A DNA stretch of 64,000 bases, taken from positions 1-64,000 of the forward strand of contig JBMNTP010000003.1 in NCBI GenBank assembly GCA_050945795.1, in the 5' to 3' direction. The notes beneath the pieces were generated by a model that worked only from the letters and a program-made list of their open reading frames with translations, searched no databases and was not told the DNA's origin. Of the stretch, positions 36,649-46,640 are shown piece after piece (position 1 is the stretch's first letter; every line of letters begins with the position of its first letter). A program made the translations under genes and the position numbers. This DNA comes from JBMNTP01 sp050945795. GTDB lineage: Bacteria > Bacillota > Clostridia > Christensenellales > MGBC116941.

Positions 36649-36686
36649 TTGTGCTATTTATTGCATATTGATTTTTAGGGGGACTT

Positions 36687-37040
36687 ATGGATAAGCTGGA
36701 CAGTATATTCAAAATGCAGGAGCAGTTTGACAATGAGCTTATTGAAAAGCGGGGCTTGCACGGCATATCTCAGGAGCAGTGGATACAAAAAGAGACACTT
36801 GCGCTTATAAGTGAGCTGGCTGAGCTGCTTGATGAGGTTAATTTCAAATGGTGGAAAAATGAGAAGCCGGTTGATATGGACGCGGTAAAAGAGGAGCTTG
36901 TTGACATACTGCATTTTTTTGTAAGTATGTGTATTAAAACCGGCATGGACGCTAATGAGCTGTTTGAAATATATATTAAAAAGAACCGCGAAAATTTTGA
37001 TAGGCAGCATGGGTTGTCAAGTAAAGAGGGTTACTGCTGA
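36687..37040 (+). CDS. Dimeric-type dUTPase (all-alpha NTP pyrophosphatase)
   Basis: 117-aa helical protein. Acidic metal-binding pairs are visible in ETLALISELAELLDEVNFKWW and EELVDILHFFVSM, matching the EExxE...ExxxD layout of the MazG/dUTPase_2 superfamily. The NFKWWK segment is characteristic of the phage-like dimeric dUTPase branch, which removes dUTP and yields dUMP. The start ATG follows TTTAGGGGGAC. It is 38 nt after the M16 gene. MazG-like nucleotide cleanup is an alternative. Confidence 0.8.
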   Translation: MDKLDSIFKMQEQFDNELIEKRGLHGISQEQWIQKETLALISELAELLDEVNFKWWKNEKPVDMDAVKEELVDILHFFVSMCIKTGMDANELFEIYIKKNRENFDRQHGLSSKEGYC

Positions 37041-37070
37041 GTGCGTAAAGTCGCTTAGGTAAATTATTCT

Positions 37071-37099
37071 TTGAAGTATTTGCGTATTCATATTATAAT
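37071..37099 (+). promoter_or_regulatory. Promoter for ftsK/spoIIIE
   Basis: TTGAAG (37071-37076), 17 nt, TATAAT (37094-37099). Transcription should start near 37106. Confidence 0.7.
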
Positions 37100-37101
37100 T
37101 G

Positions 37102-37170
37102 ATGCATACAGCCTGGCCTAAAAGGCGAGACGTGGGCGACAGCCTGCGCCGGGCTTATGCATATTTTGTT
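37102..37170 (+). ncRNA. Long structured leader upstream of ftsK/spoIIIE
   Basis: ATGCATA (37102-37108) pairs with TATGCAT (37156-37162), and, past a single bulged C, AGCCTGGC (37110-37117) pairs with GCCGGGCT (37148-37155) with one wobble. An inner AGGC/GCCT pair is possible. ATTTTGTTTGG follows, so the whole may act as a terminator or attenuator. I do not recognise a known riboswitch. The expected start site lies within the first arm, so part of the outer stem may not be transcribed. Confidence 0.45.
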
Positions 37171-37187
37171 TGGTTGGAGGTCTTAAA

Positions 37188-39425
37188 ATGCCAGCGAGGC
37201 CGGTAAGGAAATCGTCCCGCAAGCCTGCGGAGGCGGTAAATGCCAGGGCAAATGAGATTGCCGGGCTTATATTAATAGCTCTGGGCATTTTTTTTGTGCT
37301 GTGCATTTTTACCGAAGCTGCGGGCATAGTAGGAGCATTTATAAAGCCGCTGCTTTTCGGTTTGTTCGGCATACTTGCATTCGCTTCGCCTATTATTATG
37401 ATAGCGTCGGGCGTGCTTATAATAATGGCAAGGTCACGAGCGGCGCATCTGGGCAAGCTGGTGACATCGCTATTTCTTATTGTGTTTTTCACCGCTTTAT
37501 TGCAAATATTCTGGTATGATGGCAGAGAACCGGGCGGTTTTTTCGAATTTGTCGCGCGCTCGTATGAGTTTGGCGTTGACAGGCATTTAGGAGGCGGCGC
37601 GATAGGCGCGTTGCCACTTTATCCCGCGCTGATACTTTTCGGTGAGGCGGGAGCATATATCTTCTTTACGCTCGCCGTTGTAATATGCATAATAATACTA
37701 ACCAACCTTTCTGTTAAAAAGGTAGGCGAGAAGGTCGGCAGCACTATAAAGGCTAAAGTTGAGGAAGGACGCGAGGCCAGGGCGGAGCGTCGCCGCATAC
37801 AGATATTCGAAGAAAGCCGCCGGCAGCCGCCGGAATTAGACCCGCCATGGGAACAGGAACCGAGACCGGTTTTCGCGCAGCAATCTATGGACGAGCATCA
37901 AAGCGTTATAGCGCCGCCGCCTAAGGGCAGGACATGCGCAGCCGAGCCAAAGGCGAAGGAGCCGGAACAGCCTGTTATTATGACAAAGGCGCAGCATGAC
38001 GGCGCTTATATTCCGCCGTCGATTACGCTTTTGAAAAAGCCGGCTCCGCCTAAGGCTTCAGGTAGGGATGACGCGGTGCAAAACGCCAGGCTGCTTGAGG
38101 AGACGCTTTTAAGCTTTAACATACCTGCGAAGGTAAAGCAGATAACGCGCGGCCCCGCCGTAACAAGGTATGAGCTGCATCCTGAGCAAGGCATAAAGGT
38201 ATCGCGCATTGTAAACCTTGCAAACGACATAGCGCTGTCATTAGCCGCTACTGAAGTGAGGATTGAAGCGCCTATACCCGGCAAGGCGGCGGTAGGCATA
38301 GAAGTCCCTAATAAAGTTGTGTCGATGGTATCGATAAGAGAGGTTCTTGAAAGCGCTGAATTTATAAAGCATAAATCGCCGGTGGCGTTTGCGCTCGGCA
38401 AGGATATAGGAAACGTGAATATAGTAGCGGATATCGAAAAGATGCCGCACCTTTTAATCGCCGGAACGACGGGTTCGGGTAAAAGCGTATGTATAAACAA
38501 CCTTATAGTAAGCGTTTTAATGCGGTCTTCGCCTGAGCAGGTAAAGATGGTTATGATTGACCCGAAAATGGTAGAGCTAGTCGGCTATAATGGCATTCCC
38601 CACCTTTATGTGCCTGTCGTTACAGACAGCAAAAAGGCGGCGGGAGCGTTACGTTGGGCTCTTAATGAAATGGAGATGCGGTACGCAAAGTTCTCGCAGG
38701 CAGGCGTGCGCCAACTTTCGACATACAACGAATCTGCGGAGGAAAGGCTGCCGCGCGTGCTTGTTATAGTGGACGAGCTTGCCGATTTAATGATGGTAGC
38801 GCCGCAGGAGGTTGAGGAGCTGATATGCCGCATAGCGCAAAAAGGCAGGGCGGCGGGCATACATTTGGTGCTGGCGACTCAGCGGCCGTCTGCGAACGTG
38901 GTTACAGGGCTTATAAAGGCCAACGTGCCATCAAGGATAGCATTTAATGTCTACTCAAACCTTGACTCCCGCATTATACTTGATATGCCGGGAGCGGAAA
39001 AGCTGCTCGGGCGCGGCGATATGCTTTATCATCCCATAGGCGAGCCTAAACCGATACGCGTGCAGGGCGCTTTCATTGACGATGATGAAGTGGCGGCGAT
39101 TACCGATTATTTAAGAGAGATGAGCGAAGTTGAGTACAGCGAGGATATAATAGAGGCTATAGAGTCGGGAGGGCAAAGCGAAAGCGCTGCTGAAAAAGAA
39201 GACTATGACGAATTGCTGCCTGACGCGGCAAAGATATTTTTGGATCGCGGGGAAGCATCGATATCGCTGCTGCAGCGTCGCATGAGAGTGGGGTACGCGA
39301 GGGCGGCAAGGCTGGTAGACCAAATGGAACAGATGGGCATTGTAAGCGGACAAGACGGCAGCAAGCCGCGAAATGTGCTTATAGGTACGGACGATTATGA
39401 GAGAATTTTTGGGGGCGGGGATTGA
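37188..39425 (+). CDS. spoIIIE: DNA translocase FtsK/SpoIIIE
   Basis: Hexameric DNA pump for chromosome segregation at the septum and into the forespore. Four hydrophobic helices (about residues 25-165) anchor it; a variable, Pro/Glu-rich linker follows to about 270; the motor has Walker A GTTGSGKSV near 430 and VIVDELADLMMV as Walker B. The C-terminal gamma winged helix (SISLLQRRMRVGYARAARL) reads DNA polarity sequences. ATG at 37188 follows TTGGAGG. Its 745 aa fit either FtsK or SpoIIIE; I use spoIIIE because the host sporulates. Confidence 0.93.
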   Translation: MPARPVRKSSRKPAEAVNARANEIAGLILIALGIFFVLCIFTEAAGIVGAFIKPLLFGLFGILAFASPIIMIASGVLIIMARSRAAHLGKLVTSLFLIVFFTALLQIFWYDGREPGGFFEFVARSYEFGVDRHLGGGAIGALPLYPALILFGEAGAYIFFTLAVVICIIILTNLSVKKVGEKVGSTIKAKVEEGREARAERRRIQIFEESRRQPPELDPPWEQEPRPVFAQQSMDEHQSVIAPPPKGRTCAAEPKAKEPEQPVIMTKAQHDGAYIPPSITLLKKPAPPKASGRDDAVQNARLLEETLLSFNIPAKVKQITRGPAVTRYELHPEQGIKVSRIVNLANDIALSLAATEVRIEAPIPGKAAVGIEVPNKVVSMVSIREVLESAEFIKHKSPVAFALGKDIGNVNIVADIEKMPHLLIAGTTGSGKSVCINNLIVSVLMRSSPEQVKMVMIDPKMVELVGYNGIPHLYVPVVTDSKKAAGALRWALNEMEMRYAKFSQAGVRQLSTYNESAEERLPRVLVIVDELADLMMVAPQEVEELICRIAQKGRAAGIHLVLATQRPSANVVTGLIKANVPSRIAFNVYSNLDSRIILDMPGAEKLLGRGDMLYHPIGEPKPIRVQGAFIDDDEVAAITDYLREMSEVEYSEDIIEAIESGGQSESAAEKEDYDELLPDAAKIFLDRGEASISLLQRRMRVGYARAARLVDQMEQMGIVSGQDGSKPRNVLIGTDDYERIFGGGD

Positions 39426-40744
39426 GCATTAAGATAGGCATGGTATCGCTAGGCTGCGCTAAAAATGCGGTGGACGCCGAGGTTATGTTGGGCGCGCTTG
39501 TCGATTCGGGCTGTGAGATAACGCCGGACGCCGAAGCGGCCGATATAATAATTGTAAACACCTGCGGCTTTATTGATGCCGCCAAGCGAGAATCTATAGA
39601 GGCTATACTCGATATGGCCAAAATGAAGCAGACAGGAAGATGTAAGCGGCTTATAGTATCCGGCTGCTTAAGCGAGAGATATATAAAGGATTTGCCCGAG
39701 CTTATGCCGGAGGTAGACGCTTTTCTTGGCGTAGGTCAGAGCGCCGGCATAGCTGACATTATAAAAGAAGTTGAAGAGGGGCGGCGGGTAATCGAGTCGG
39801 GGCTGCCGGACACGCATTATAACGCCATGAAGCGAGTGCTTACAACGCCATGGTATACGGCGTATGTAAAGATAGCTGAGGGCTGTGACAACTGCTGCAC
39901 TTACTGCGCCATACCATCGATACGCGGCGGATATGTCAGCGCGCCTGAGGAGGATGTGCTGTCCGAGCTCGAGCGGCTGGCCGAGGCCGGAGTTAAAGAA
40001 GCGGTACTGGTGGCGCAGGATACAACGCGATACGGCGAGGATATATACGGCGAGAGGCGGCTGGCAGATCTGCTTGAAAAAGCATGTGAGATAGACGGCA
40101 TTGACTGGCTAAGGGTGCTGTACTGTTATCCCGAAAGGGTTGATAAGCGGCTGCTTGACGTTATGGCGCGTCAGCCTAAAATATTAAAGTATATTGATCT
40201 TCCTATGCAGCACGCCGACAACGGCATACTAAAAGCCATGAACCGCGCTAATACCCGCGAATCCATGCAGCGGCTTATGGATGATATACGCGGATACGAC
40301 TGCGGTTTTGTCGTAAGGACGTCTCTTATATCGGGATTCCCGGGAGAGGACGAAAAGGCGCATGAAGCTCTTTTAGAGTTTATAAAGCATAATCGCATAG
40401 AGCGAATAGGCGCGTTTGAGTTTAGCCGAGAAGAAGGTACGCCGGCTTACTCTATGCCTCAAGTGCATTGGAAAACTAAAAAGCGCCGCCATAGAGCGGT
40501 TATGGAGCTTGCGAGAGAAATATCGCGCGAGTTTAATAGCAGCAGGGTAGGCGATGAAGTTATGGTGCTGTGCGAAGGGTTTGATGAGGAGCGGGGCCTG
40601 TTTTATGGCCGCAGCTTCGCGGAAGCGCCGGACGCTGATGGAAAAGTATATTTTACTGCTAAGGAATTCACGCCGGGAGAGTTTACGCGTGTGCGTATAC
40701 TGTCGGCGGGGGACTATGATATTACAGGAGAGGCGGACTTATGA
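39422..40744 (+). CDS. rimO: Ribosomal protein S12 methylthiotransferase RimO
   Basis: Radical SAM enzyme that methylthiolates an aspartate of S12. The N-terminal UPF0004 domain has SLGCAKNAVDAEVMLG with its cluster cysteines at about residues 12, 48 and 82; the radical SAM motif is CDNCCTYC near residue 154; a TRAM domain ends the protein. 440 aa is typical. TTG at 39422 overlaps the preceding stop; GGGGGCGGGG upstream serves as ribosome site. It overlaps pgsA by 4 nt. Confidence 0.95.
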   Translation: MSIKIGMVSLGCAKNAVDAEVMLGALVDSGCEITPDAEAADIIIVNTCGFIDAAKRESIEAILDMAKMKQTGRCKRLIVSGCLSERYIKDLPELMPEVDAFLGVGQSAGIADIIKEVEEGRRVIESGLPDTHYNAMKRVLTTPWYTAYVKIAEGCDNCCTYCAIPSIRGGYVSAPEEDVLSELERLAEAGVKEAVLVAQDTTRYGEDIYGERRLADLLEKACEIDGIDWLRVLYCYPERVDKRLLDVMARQPKILKYIDLPMQHADNGILKAMNRANTRESMQRLMDDIRGYDCGFVVRTSLISGFPGEDEKAHEALLEFIKHNRIERIGAFEFSREEGTPAYSMPQVHWKTKKRRHRAVMELAREISREFNSSRVGDEVMVLCEGFDEERGLFYGRSFAEAPDADGKVYFTAKEFTPGEFTRVRILSAGDYDITGEADL

Positions 40745-41286
40745 ATATAGCCAACAAACTCACCATGCTAAGAATATTTCTAACGCCGGTTTTTGTAATT
40801 ATATGCTATCTTGATAGCACGAGGACGGGATATATAGCTGCGGCTGTGTTCGCTGTGGCGTCAATAACCGATGCGTTTGACGGATATATAGCAAGGAAAC
40901 TCAAACAAGTAACAAATTTTGGCAAGCTGCTTGACGCTATGGCGGATAAAATACTCGTATGTAGCGCCATACTGATTTTAGTTGAATGGGGCCGGTGTGA
41001 GGCGTGGCTGGCTATAATTATAATTGGCCGCGAGTTTGTAATAAGTGCGCTGCGCTCTATCGCGGCGGCGCAGGGCAATGTTATCGCTGCCGGCATGGCG
41101 GGCAAAGTAAAAACGGTAATCCAAACAATAGCGGTGATTTTGCTGTTGGTTAATAATGCGTTTTTTGCCGATCTTGGCATACCGCTCGGAGAGGCGCTGC
41201 TTTATATATCCGCCGCTATATCAGTATATTCGGCGGCAGGGTATTTAATAAAAAATATAGCTGTAATAAAAAACTCTAACGATTGA
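40741..41286 (+). CDS. pgsA: CDP-diacylglycerol-glycerol-3-phosphate 3-phosphatidyltransferase
   Basis: Makes phosphatidylglycerol phosphate from CDP-diacylglycerol. The CDP-alcohol phosphotransferase motif DGYIARKLKQ then NFGKLLDAMAD (D-G-x2-A-R-x8-G-x3-D-x3-D) is intact. 181 aa with four to six hydrophobic helices. Its ATG overlaps the rimO stop. The rimO-pgsA-cinA-recA order is conserved in Firmicutes. Confidence 0.96.
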   Translation: MNIANKLTMLRIFLTPVFVIICYLDSTRTGYIAAAVFAVASITDAFDGYIARKLKQVTNFGKLLDAMADKILVCSAILILVEWGRCEAWLAIIIIGREFVISALRSIAAAQGNVIAAGMAGKVKTVIQTIAVILLLVNNAFFADLGIPLGEALLYISAAISVYSAAGYLIKNIAVIKNSND

Positions 41287-41299
41287 CGGGAAAAAATGT

Positions 41300-42550
41300 A
41301 TGATTGCTGAAATTATTTCGATAGGAACAGAGCTTTTGATGGGCATGATTGCCAACACCGACGCGCAATACATCTCACAGAAGCTCGCCGAGCTGGGCGC
41401 GAGCATGTACTTTCAAACTACTGTCGGCGACAATCCCGGACGGCTAAGGCAGGTGATAGAGCAGGCGTATTCGCGCGCCGATGTTATAATAACTACCGGC
41501 GGCCTAGGGCCTACACAGGACGACCTTACAAAAGAGACGGTAGCCGAATTTTTCGGCCTGCCTATGGTGGAGGACGCGAAATCAAGAGCGAAGATTGAAA
41601 GCTTTTTCACGTCCATGAACAGGGTTATGACGGAAAACAACCTAAAGCAGGCATTTTTTCCTAAAGGCTCTATAATCCTTCCCAACATGAACGGTACGGC
41701 GCCCGGCTGCATTGTTGAGAAAGACGGCAAATGCGTTATAATACTGCCCGGCCCGCCATCGGAGCTTAAAAGCATGTTTGAAAACAGCGTATGGCCTTAT
41801 CTTATGAAAAAGGTAGACGCTGCGCTGTATTCATTCCCCATAAAGATTTTCGGCATGGGGGAGAGCATGGTAGAGGACAGGCTCATAGAACTTATAAACG
41901 CGCAGGACAATCCCACATTAGCTACATACGCTTCTATGGGTGATGTTACTGTACGGGTTACGGCAAAGGCTAAGGATGAGGACGCGGCTCGAGAGCTTGC
42001 CCGACCGGTGGCGCTAAAAGTGGCGGACATGCTTGGCCCCGACGTTTATTCTATAACCGGCGGCAGGCTGCACGAAAAGGTGGCTGAGCTGCTGATAAGC
42101 GGCAAAGTTACTATAGCAGTAGCAGAAAGCTGCACCGGCGGTATGGTATGCGATATGCTTACAGAGGTTCCCGGCATTTCGGCATCGCTGCTTGAAGGAG
42201 CGATTGTCTATTCAAATGCCGCTAAAATAAGAATGCTCGGCGTATCGCCGGATACGCTTGATAAATTCGGCGCCGTAAGCGCTGAAACAGCCAAAGAAAT
42301 GGCTAAAGGCGTTATGAAAGCATCGGGAGCGATGATGGGGCTGGCGATAACAGGCATAGCAGGTCCGGGCGGCGGCACGCAGGATAAGCCGGTGGGGCTT
42401 GTATATGCGGCGCTGGCTACAAAAGGCGGCTGCGAAGTAAGGAAACTGGATTTGGGCGGCAACCGTGGCAGGATAAGGCAGCTGGCGGCGCTTAACGCGC
42501 TAAACATGGTTCGCCTTGAGCTTATATCAAATAATAACAAGGAGCTTTAA
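41300..42550 (+). CDS. cinA: Competence/damage-inducible protein CinA
   Basis: Two-domain protein: an N-terminal MoaB-like COG1058 domain ([35 protein letters not shown]), associated with ADP-ribose pyrophosphatase activity, and a C-terminal nicotinamide mononucleotide deamidase domain ([36 protein letters not shown]). 416 aa is the full two-domain form. It lies one base before recA's ATG, the conserved cinA-recA pair, and probably shares its transcript. Confidence 0.96.
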   Translation: MIAEIISIGTELLMGMIANTDAQYISQKLAELGASMYFQTTVGDNPGRLRQVIEQAYSRADVIITTGGLGPTQDDLTKETVAEFFGLPMVEDAKSRAKIESFFTSMNRVMTENNLKQAFFPKGSIILPNMNGTAPGCIVEKDGKCVIILPGPPSELKSMFENSVWPYLMKKVDAALYSFPIKIFGMGESMVEDRLIELINAQDNPTLATYASMGDVTVRVTAKAKDEDAARELARPVALKVADMLGPDVYSITGGRLHEKVAELLISGKVTIAVAESCTGGMVCDMLTEVPGISASLLEGAIVYSNAAKIRMLGVSPDTLDKFGAVSAETAKEMAKGVMKASGAMMGLAITGIAGPGGGTQDKPVGLVYAALATKGGCEVRKLDLGGNRGRIRQLAALNALNMVRLELISNNNKEL

Positions 42551-42551
42551 A

Positions 42552-43580
42552 ATGGTTGATGATAAAAAGAAAGCGCTGGAGGTTGCCCTCGGCACTATTG
42601 AAAAGCAGTTTGGAAAAGGCTCTATAATGAAGCTGGGCGACGCCGCAGCGAATTTATCGTTGTCCGTTATACCCACAGGATGCCTTGAGCTTGATTTTGC
42701 TCTCGGCATAGGCGGCGTGCCAAAGGGCAGGATAATAGAGATATTCGGGCCGGAATCGTCGGGTAAGACAACGGTGGCGCTGCACATAATAGCCGAGGCG
42801 CAGAAAATGGGAGGCACAGCCGCGTTTATAGACGCCGAGCATGCGCTTGATCCCGCATATGCCGGGAAGCTAGGAGTTGATATTGACAACCTTTATGTCA
42901 GCCAGCCTGATACCGGAGAACAGGCGCTTGAGATATGCGAGGCGCTGGTACGCAGCGGAGCTATAGATGTTGTTGTTATAGACAGCGTCGCGGCGCTAGT
43001 ACCTAAGGCTGAAATAGAGGGCGAGATGGGTGACGCGCATGTAGGCTTGCAGGCAAGGCTTATGTCGCAGGCGCTTAGAAAGCTGGCCGGAGTGGTGTCA
43101 AAGTCGAATACGGTGGCTATATTCATAAACCAGCTGCGCGAAAAAGTTGGGGTTATGTTTGGAAACCCCGAGGTAACAACGGGCGGTAAAGCGCTTAAGT
43201 TCTATGCCTCTGTAAGACTTGATGTCAGGCGCACCGACTGGATAAAAATAGGCAGTGAGCAGATAGGCAACCGCACGCGGGTCAGGGTTGTTAAGAATAA
43301 GGTAGCGCCGCCTTTTAGGCAGGCTGAATTCGATATACTTTACGGCGAGGGCATTTCAAGAGAGGGAACTGTGCTTGACATGGCGGCAACCCGCAACATA
43401 ATCGCCAAATCCGGCTCATGGTATAATTACGGCGATACGAGGATTGGTCAGGGTCGCGAAAATGCGAAGGCATTCCTTAGAAGCAACCCAGAGGTATTCG
43501 CCGAGATAGAGCAAAAAGTGAGGGATACTTTTGCTCCGGCGCCTAAAGAGGCTGAAAAAGCCGAGGATGAAAAAAAATAA
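42552..43580 (+). CDS. recA: Recombinase RecA
   Basis: Strand-exchange ATPase and SOS co-protease. GPESSGKTT near residue 65 is Walker A, followed by [14 protein letters not shown], and the L2 region has [22 protein letters not shown]. 342 aa with a Lys/Glu-rich tail. ATG at 42552 follows AAGGAG. I found no LexA/SOS box in the short space before cinA or recA. A strong terminator follows. Confidence 0.98.
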   Translation: MVDDKKKALEVALGTIEKQFGKGSIMKLGDAAANLSLSVIPTGCLELDFALGIGGVPKGRIIEIFGPESSGKTTVALHIIAEAQKMGGTAAFIDAEHALDPAYAGKLGVDIDNLYVSQPDTGEQALEICEALVRSGAIDVVVIDSVAALVPKAEIEGEMGDAHVGLQARLMSQALRKLAGVVSKSNTVAIFINQLREKVGVMFGNPEVTTGGKALKFYASVRLDVRRTDWIKIGSEQIGNRTRVRVVKNKVAPPFRQAEFDILYGEGISREGTVLDMAATRNIIAKSGSWYNYGDTRIGQGRENAKAFLRSNPEVFAEIEQKVRDTFAPAPKEAEKAEDEKK

Positions 43581-43608
43581 ATATGTTAAGTTAATTAGAG
43601 TATATTAT

Positions 43609-43661
43609 GAACAGGCATCCATAAAACATGAGTTTTTAGTGGATGCCTGTTCGTTGTTTTA
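43609..43661 (+). terminator. Terminator after recA
   Basis: Perfect 13-bp stem GAACAGGCATCCA/TGGATGCCTGTTC with an 18-nt loop, then GTTGTTTT. Confidence 0.75.
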
Positions 43662-43679
43662 ACCTAAACGGCAATTTGG

Positions 43680-43708
43680 TTGACAAACAGTGTTGAAACG
43701 AATAAAAT
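43680..43708 (+). promoter_or_regulatory. rny promoter
   Basis: TTGACA (43680-43685), 17 nt, TAAAAT (43703-43708). A leader of about 110 nt follows. Confidence 0.7.
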
Positions 43709-43823
43709 TTAGTTAAATATTATAATATTAGTTTATTACTTTTTCGCTTGCCAGGCGGCAAAGTGATTGCCGGAGAAATTCCGAACTAACATTAGAAACA
43801 CCGGAGGAGGTGCTTGATACATA

Positions 43824-45365
43824 GTGGAGTGGATTGTTCCCATATTGGTGGGCATCGCGTGTCTGATAGCGGGATCGTATATCGGATACCGTTACCGCAA
43901 ATCCATCGCTGAGGCTAAAATAGGCCGGGCGGAGGAAATGGTAAAGAAGATGATCGAGGATGCCCAAAGGCGCGCCGAAGCGTTGAAAAAAGAAACGATT
44001 TTGGAGGCCAAGGAAGAAATCCACAAGTTGCGTAATGAATTTGAAAAAGAGTCCCGTGAGAGACGAAATGAAAGCCAGAGAGTTGAAAGAAGACTGATAC
44101 AAAGGGAAGAAGCGCTGGACAAGAAAATGGACAGCCTTGAAAGCCGGGAAGAAAACCTTAATAAGAAGCAAAAAGAGGTGCAAAAGGCACAGGATGCTGC
44201 CGAGGAGCTGTATAAAAAACAGCTCGCCGAGCTTGAACGTATCTCCGGCCTTACTACAGATGAGGCTAAGGATATACTAATCCAGAACGTGGAACAGGAG
44301 GCGCGCCATGACGCGGCTTTGCTTGTAAGAGAAATCGAAAGCAAGGCCAAGGACGAGGCGGAAAAGAAAGCCCGAAACATTATAGGGCTTGCTATACAAA
44401 AATGCGCCGCAGACCATGTTGCCGAAACAACGGTTTCCGTTGTTCCTTTGCCTAATGACGAAATGAAGGGCAGGATAATAGGCCGCGAGGGCCGCAATAT
44501 CCGCACCCTTGAAACGGCGACAGGCATAGACCTTATCATCGATGATACTCCGGAAGCGGTTATACTCTCCGGATTTGATCCGGTGAGAAGGGAAGTCGCC
44601 AGGATAGCGCTTGAAAAACTTATACTGGATGGCCGTATACATCCCGCGCGAATAGAGGAGATGGTTGAAAAGGCCCGAAAGGAAGTTGAACAGCAAATTC
44701 GCGAAGCCGGAGAGCAGGCGTTGTTTGAAACGGGCATGCACGGCATACATCATGAGTTGGTTAAGCTGCTGGGCAGACTTAAATTTCGCACGAGCTATGG
44801 TCAAAACGTGCTTAACCATTCGCTTGAAGTTTCGCATCTTGCGGGGCTGATGGCGGCGGAGCTAGGAGCCGATATCGCACTCGCAAAGAGAGCGGGTCTG
44901 CTTCACGATATAGGTAAAGCCGTTGACCATGAGGTCGAAGGCCCGCATATACAGATTGGCGGAGATCTTGCCAAGAAGTATCGCGAAAATGCCGAAGTTG
45001 TGCATGCTATAATGGCGCATCACGGCGATATCGAAGCCCGTACCGTTGAAGCTGTTTTGGTTCAGGCGGCCGACGCTATTTCTGCGGCTCGTCCCGGGGC
45101 GCGCAGAGAAATACTCGAAAACTACATAAAAAGACTCTCAAAACTTGAAGAAATCGCAGATTCATTCGCAGGTGTGGAAAAGTCTTTTGCAATACAGGCA
45201 GGCAGAGAGATTAGAATAATCGTTAAGCCTGAGGACGTGAATGATGTTGGCGCATCGCTTATGGCCAAGGATATTGTTAAAAAGATTGAAAAAGAGCTTG
45301 ATTATCCCGGACAGATAAAAGTAAATGTCATAAGGGAAACGCGAGCCACAGAATACGCAAAATAA
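43824..45365 (+). CDS. rny: Ribonuclease Y
   Basis: Membrane-bound endoribonuclease that starts decay of many mRNAs. An N-terminal helix ([18 protein letters not shown]) is followed by a long charged coiled coil to about residue 200, a KH domain ([22 protein letters not shown]) and an HD domain ([17 protein letters not shown] ... LLHDIGK ... AHHGD). 513 aa is typical. Start is GTG at 43824; CGGAGGAGG lies a rather long 13 nt upstream, with no better in-frame start. Confidence 0.97.
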   Translation: MEWIVPILVGIACLIAGSYIGYRYRKSIAEAKIGRAEEMVKKMIEDAQRRAEALKKETILEAKEEIHKLRNEFEKESRERRNESQRVERRLIQREEALDKKMDSLESREENLNKKQKEVQKAQDAAEELYKKQLAELERISGLTTDEAKDILIQNVEQEARHDAALLVREIESKAKDEAEKKARNIIGLAIQKCAADHVAETTVSVVPLPNDEMKGRIIGREGRNIRTLETATGIDLIIDDTPEAVILSGFDPVRREVARIALEKLILDGRIHPARIEEMVEKARKEVEQQIREAGEQALFETGMHGIHHELVKLLGRLKFRTSYGQNVLNHSLEVSHLAGLMAAELGADIALAKRAGLLHDIGKAVDHEVEGPHIQIGGDLAKKYRENAEVVHAIMAHHGDIEARTVEAVLVQAADAISAARPGARREILENYIKRLSKLEEIADSFAGVEKSFAIQAGREIRIIVKPEDVNDVGASLMAKDIVKKIEKELDYPGQIKVNVIRETRATEYAK

Positions 45366-45391
45366 CCCTTTTTAAATACAAGGGTGCAATT

Positions 45392-45429
45392 AAAAGCCAT
45401 GGACGCCGAAAGGCGTCCATGGCTTTTTT
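45392..45429 (+). terminator. Strong terminator after rny
   Basis: Perfect 16-bp stem beginning AAAAGCCATGGACGCC, GAAA tetraloop, then TTTTTT. Confidence 0.9.
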
Positions 45430-45469
45430 CGCGAAGATACCTCTAAAGCAACAATTGAAGGCAAAATCA

Positions 45470-45497
45470 TTGCTTTTGCATACCCCTATGATATAAT
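45470..45497 (+). promoter_or_regulatory. Promoter of the dehydrogenase pair
   Basis: TTGCTT (45470-45475), 16 nt, TATAAT (45492-45497), with TGA before the -10 giving an extended -10. A leader of about 120 nt without an obvious repeat operator follows. Confidence 0.6.
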
Positions 45498-45623
45498 TAA
45501 TACTGTACTTAAAAATAGATAGCGTCGATTTGCGGCATTTCAAAACAGTCCGGTCGGCGCTTAATACCGACTGCGTATATCTATATATCAATCTTATTTT
45601 AATATTACAAAGGAGCATACTAA

Positions 45624-46628
45624 ATGAAAGCAATTCTTTATCAAGGCCCGAACACTATAGCTGTAAAAGACATTGACATGCCTACGCCGCCTGAAGGCTG
45701 GGGCTTAATAAAAGTATCGCATGCCGGTATATGCGGCACCGACCTTAATATTTATGCGGGCACGCACCCAAGGGCGAAAGCGCCGTTGGCCATGGGGCAT
45801 GAGTTTTCCGGCTACATGGCCGAGGACGCACCCGGTCTTAAAAAGGGTACAAGGGTGGCGGTGTTTCCGTTGCTGTCGTGCGGGGAGTGCACGCCGTGCC
45901 TAAGTGGCAACACTCATGTATGTAACACTTTAGAATTGCTCGGCATTGACTGTGACGGAGGAATGGCAGAGTATGCCATCGCGCCTCTTGATAAGATTGT
46001 AAAGCTACCCGACGCCGTTTCCGATAAGATGGGCGCTTTTGTTGAGCCGGTGGCCGTAGCTGTGCATACGCTGCGCGAAACAGGCTTTATACCCGGCGAC
46101 AACGCTCTGGTATTTGGCTGCGGCACAATAGGTCTCGCTGTAGCGGTAACGCTTAGGAAATACGGCGCCATAAGCGTTACTATGGTTGAAAGCGATCCGG
46201 CAAGGGCTGCTATCGGCAGGGATATGGGCTTTGAGGTGTTTGACCCGACTAATACGGACATACCTAAGATGGCGGCGGAAAAGACAAACGGCGACGGCTT
46301 TGATTGGGTGTTTGACTGCGCCGGAGTGCAGGCGGTAGCGTCAACGCTGCTTGACGTAGTTAAGGTGCGCGGCAATATAGTTATTGTGGCGGGATATAAA
46401 AAGCCGGCAGAACTGCCGCTTCTTTACGGCATGTTTAAAGAGGTAACCATAAAATTTGTGCGGGTATACCGTCTTAAAGATTTTGAGATAGCGGCTAAAA
46501 TAACGGCAGAGGAGCCGGACTATGAGAAAATCGTTACTCATGTGCTGCCGGCGGATGAAGCGCAAAAAGGATTCGACCTTATAACGACAAAGGGCAGCGG
46601 GGCTGTAAAAGTAATGTTTAACTTTTAA
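45624..46628 (+). CDS. Zinc-dependent medium-chain dehydrogenase (sugar alcohol/acid type)
   Basis: MDR-family oxidoreductase of 334 aa. Catalytic zinc ligands are in GICGTD near residue 37 and GHEFSG near 61, and the structural zinc site has four Cys (CGECTPC and the later Cys near residue 101). The Rossmann loop is VFGCGTIGLAVAV near residue 163. Close relatives act on sorbitol, threonine, galactitol-1-phosphate or L-idonate. With the SDR gene 12 nt downstream, the pair resembles IdnD/IdnO, which interconvert idonate, 5-ketogluconate and gluconate; that is inference. No kinase or transporter is adjacent. Confidence 0.85.
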   Translation: MKAILYQGPNTIAVKDIDMPTPPEGWGLIKVSHAGICGTDLNIYAGTHPRAKAPLAMGHEFSGYMAEDAPGLKKGTRVAVFPLLSCGECTPCLSGNTHVCNTLELLGIDCDGGMAEYAIAPLDKIVKLPDAVSDKMGAFVEPVAVAVHTLRETGFIPGDNALVFGCGTIGLAVAVTLRKYGAISVTMVESDPARAAIGRDMGFEVFDPTNTDIPKMAAEKTNGDGFDWVFDCAGVQAVASTLLDVVKVRGNIVIVAGYKKPAELPLLYGMFKEVTIKFVRVYRLKDFEIAAKITAEEPDYEKIVTHVLPADEAQKGFDLITTKGSGAVKVMFNF

Positions 46629-46640
46629 GGAGTGCGAATT

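Noticed and set aside
43892..44746. Minus-strand 284-codon frame opposite rny
   Set aside because: Ser/Phe-rich shadow of the Glu/Lys/Arg-rich coiled coil of RNase Y; codon pattern belongs to the plus strand.
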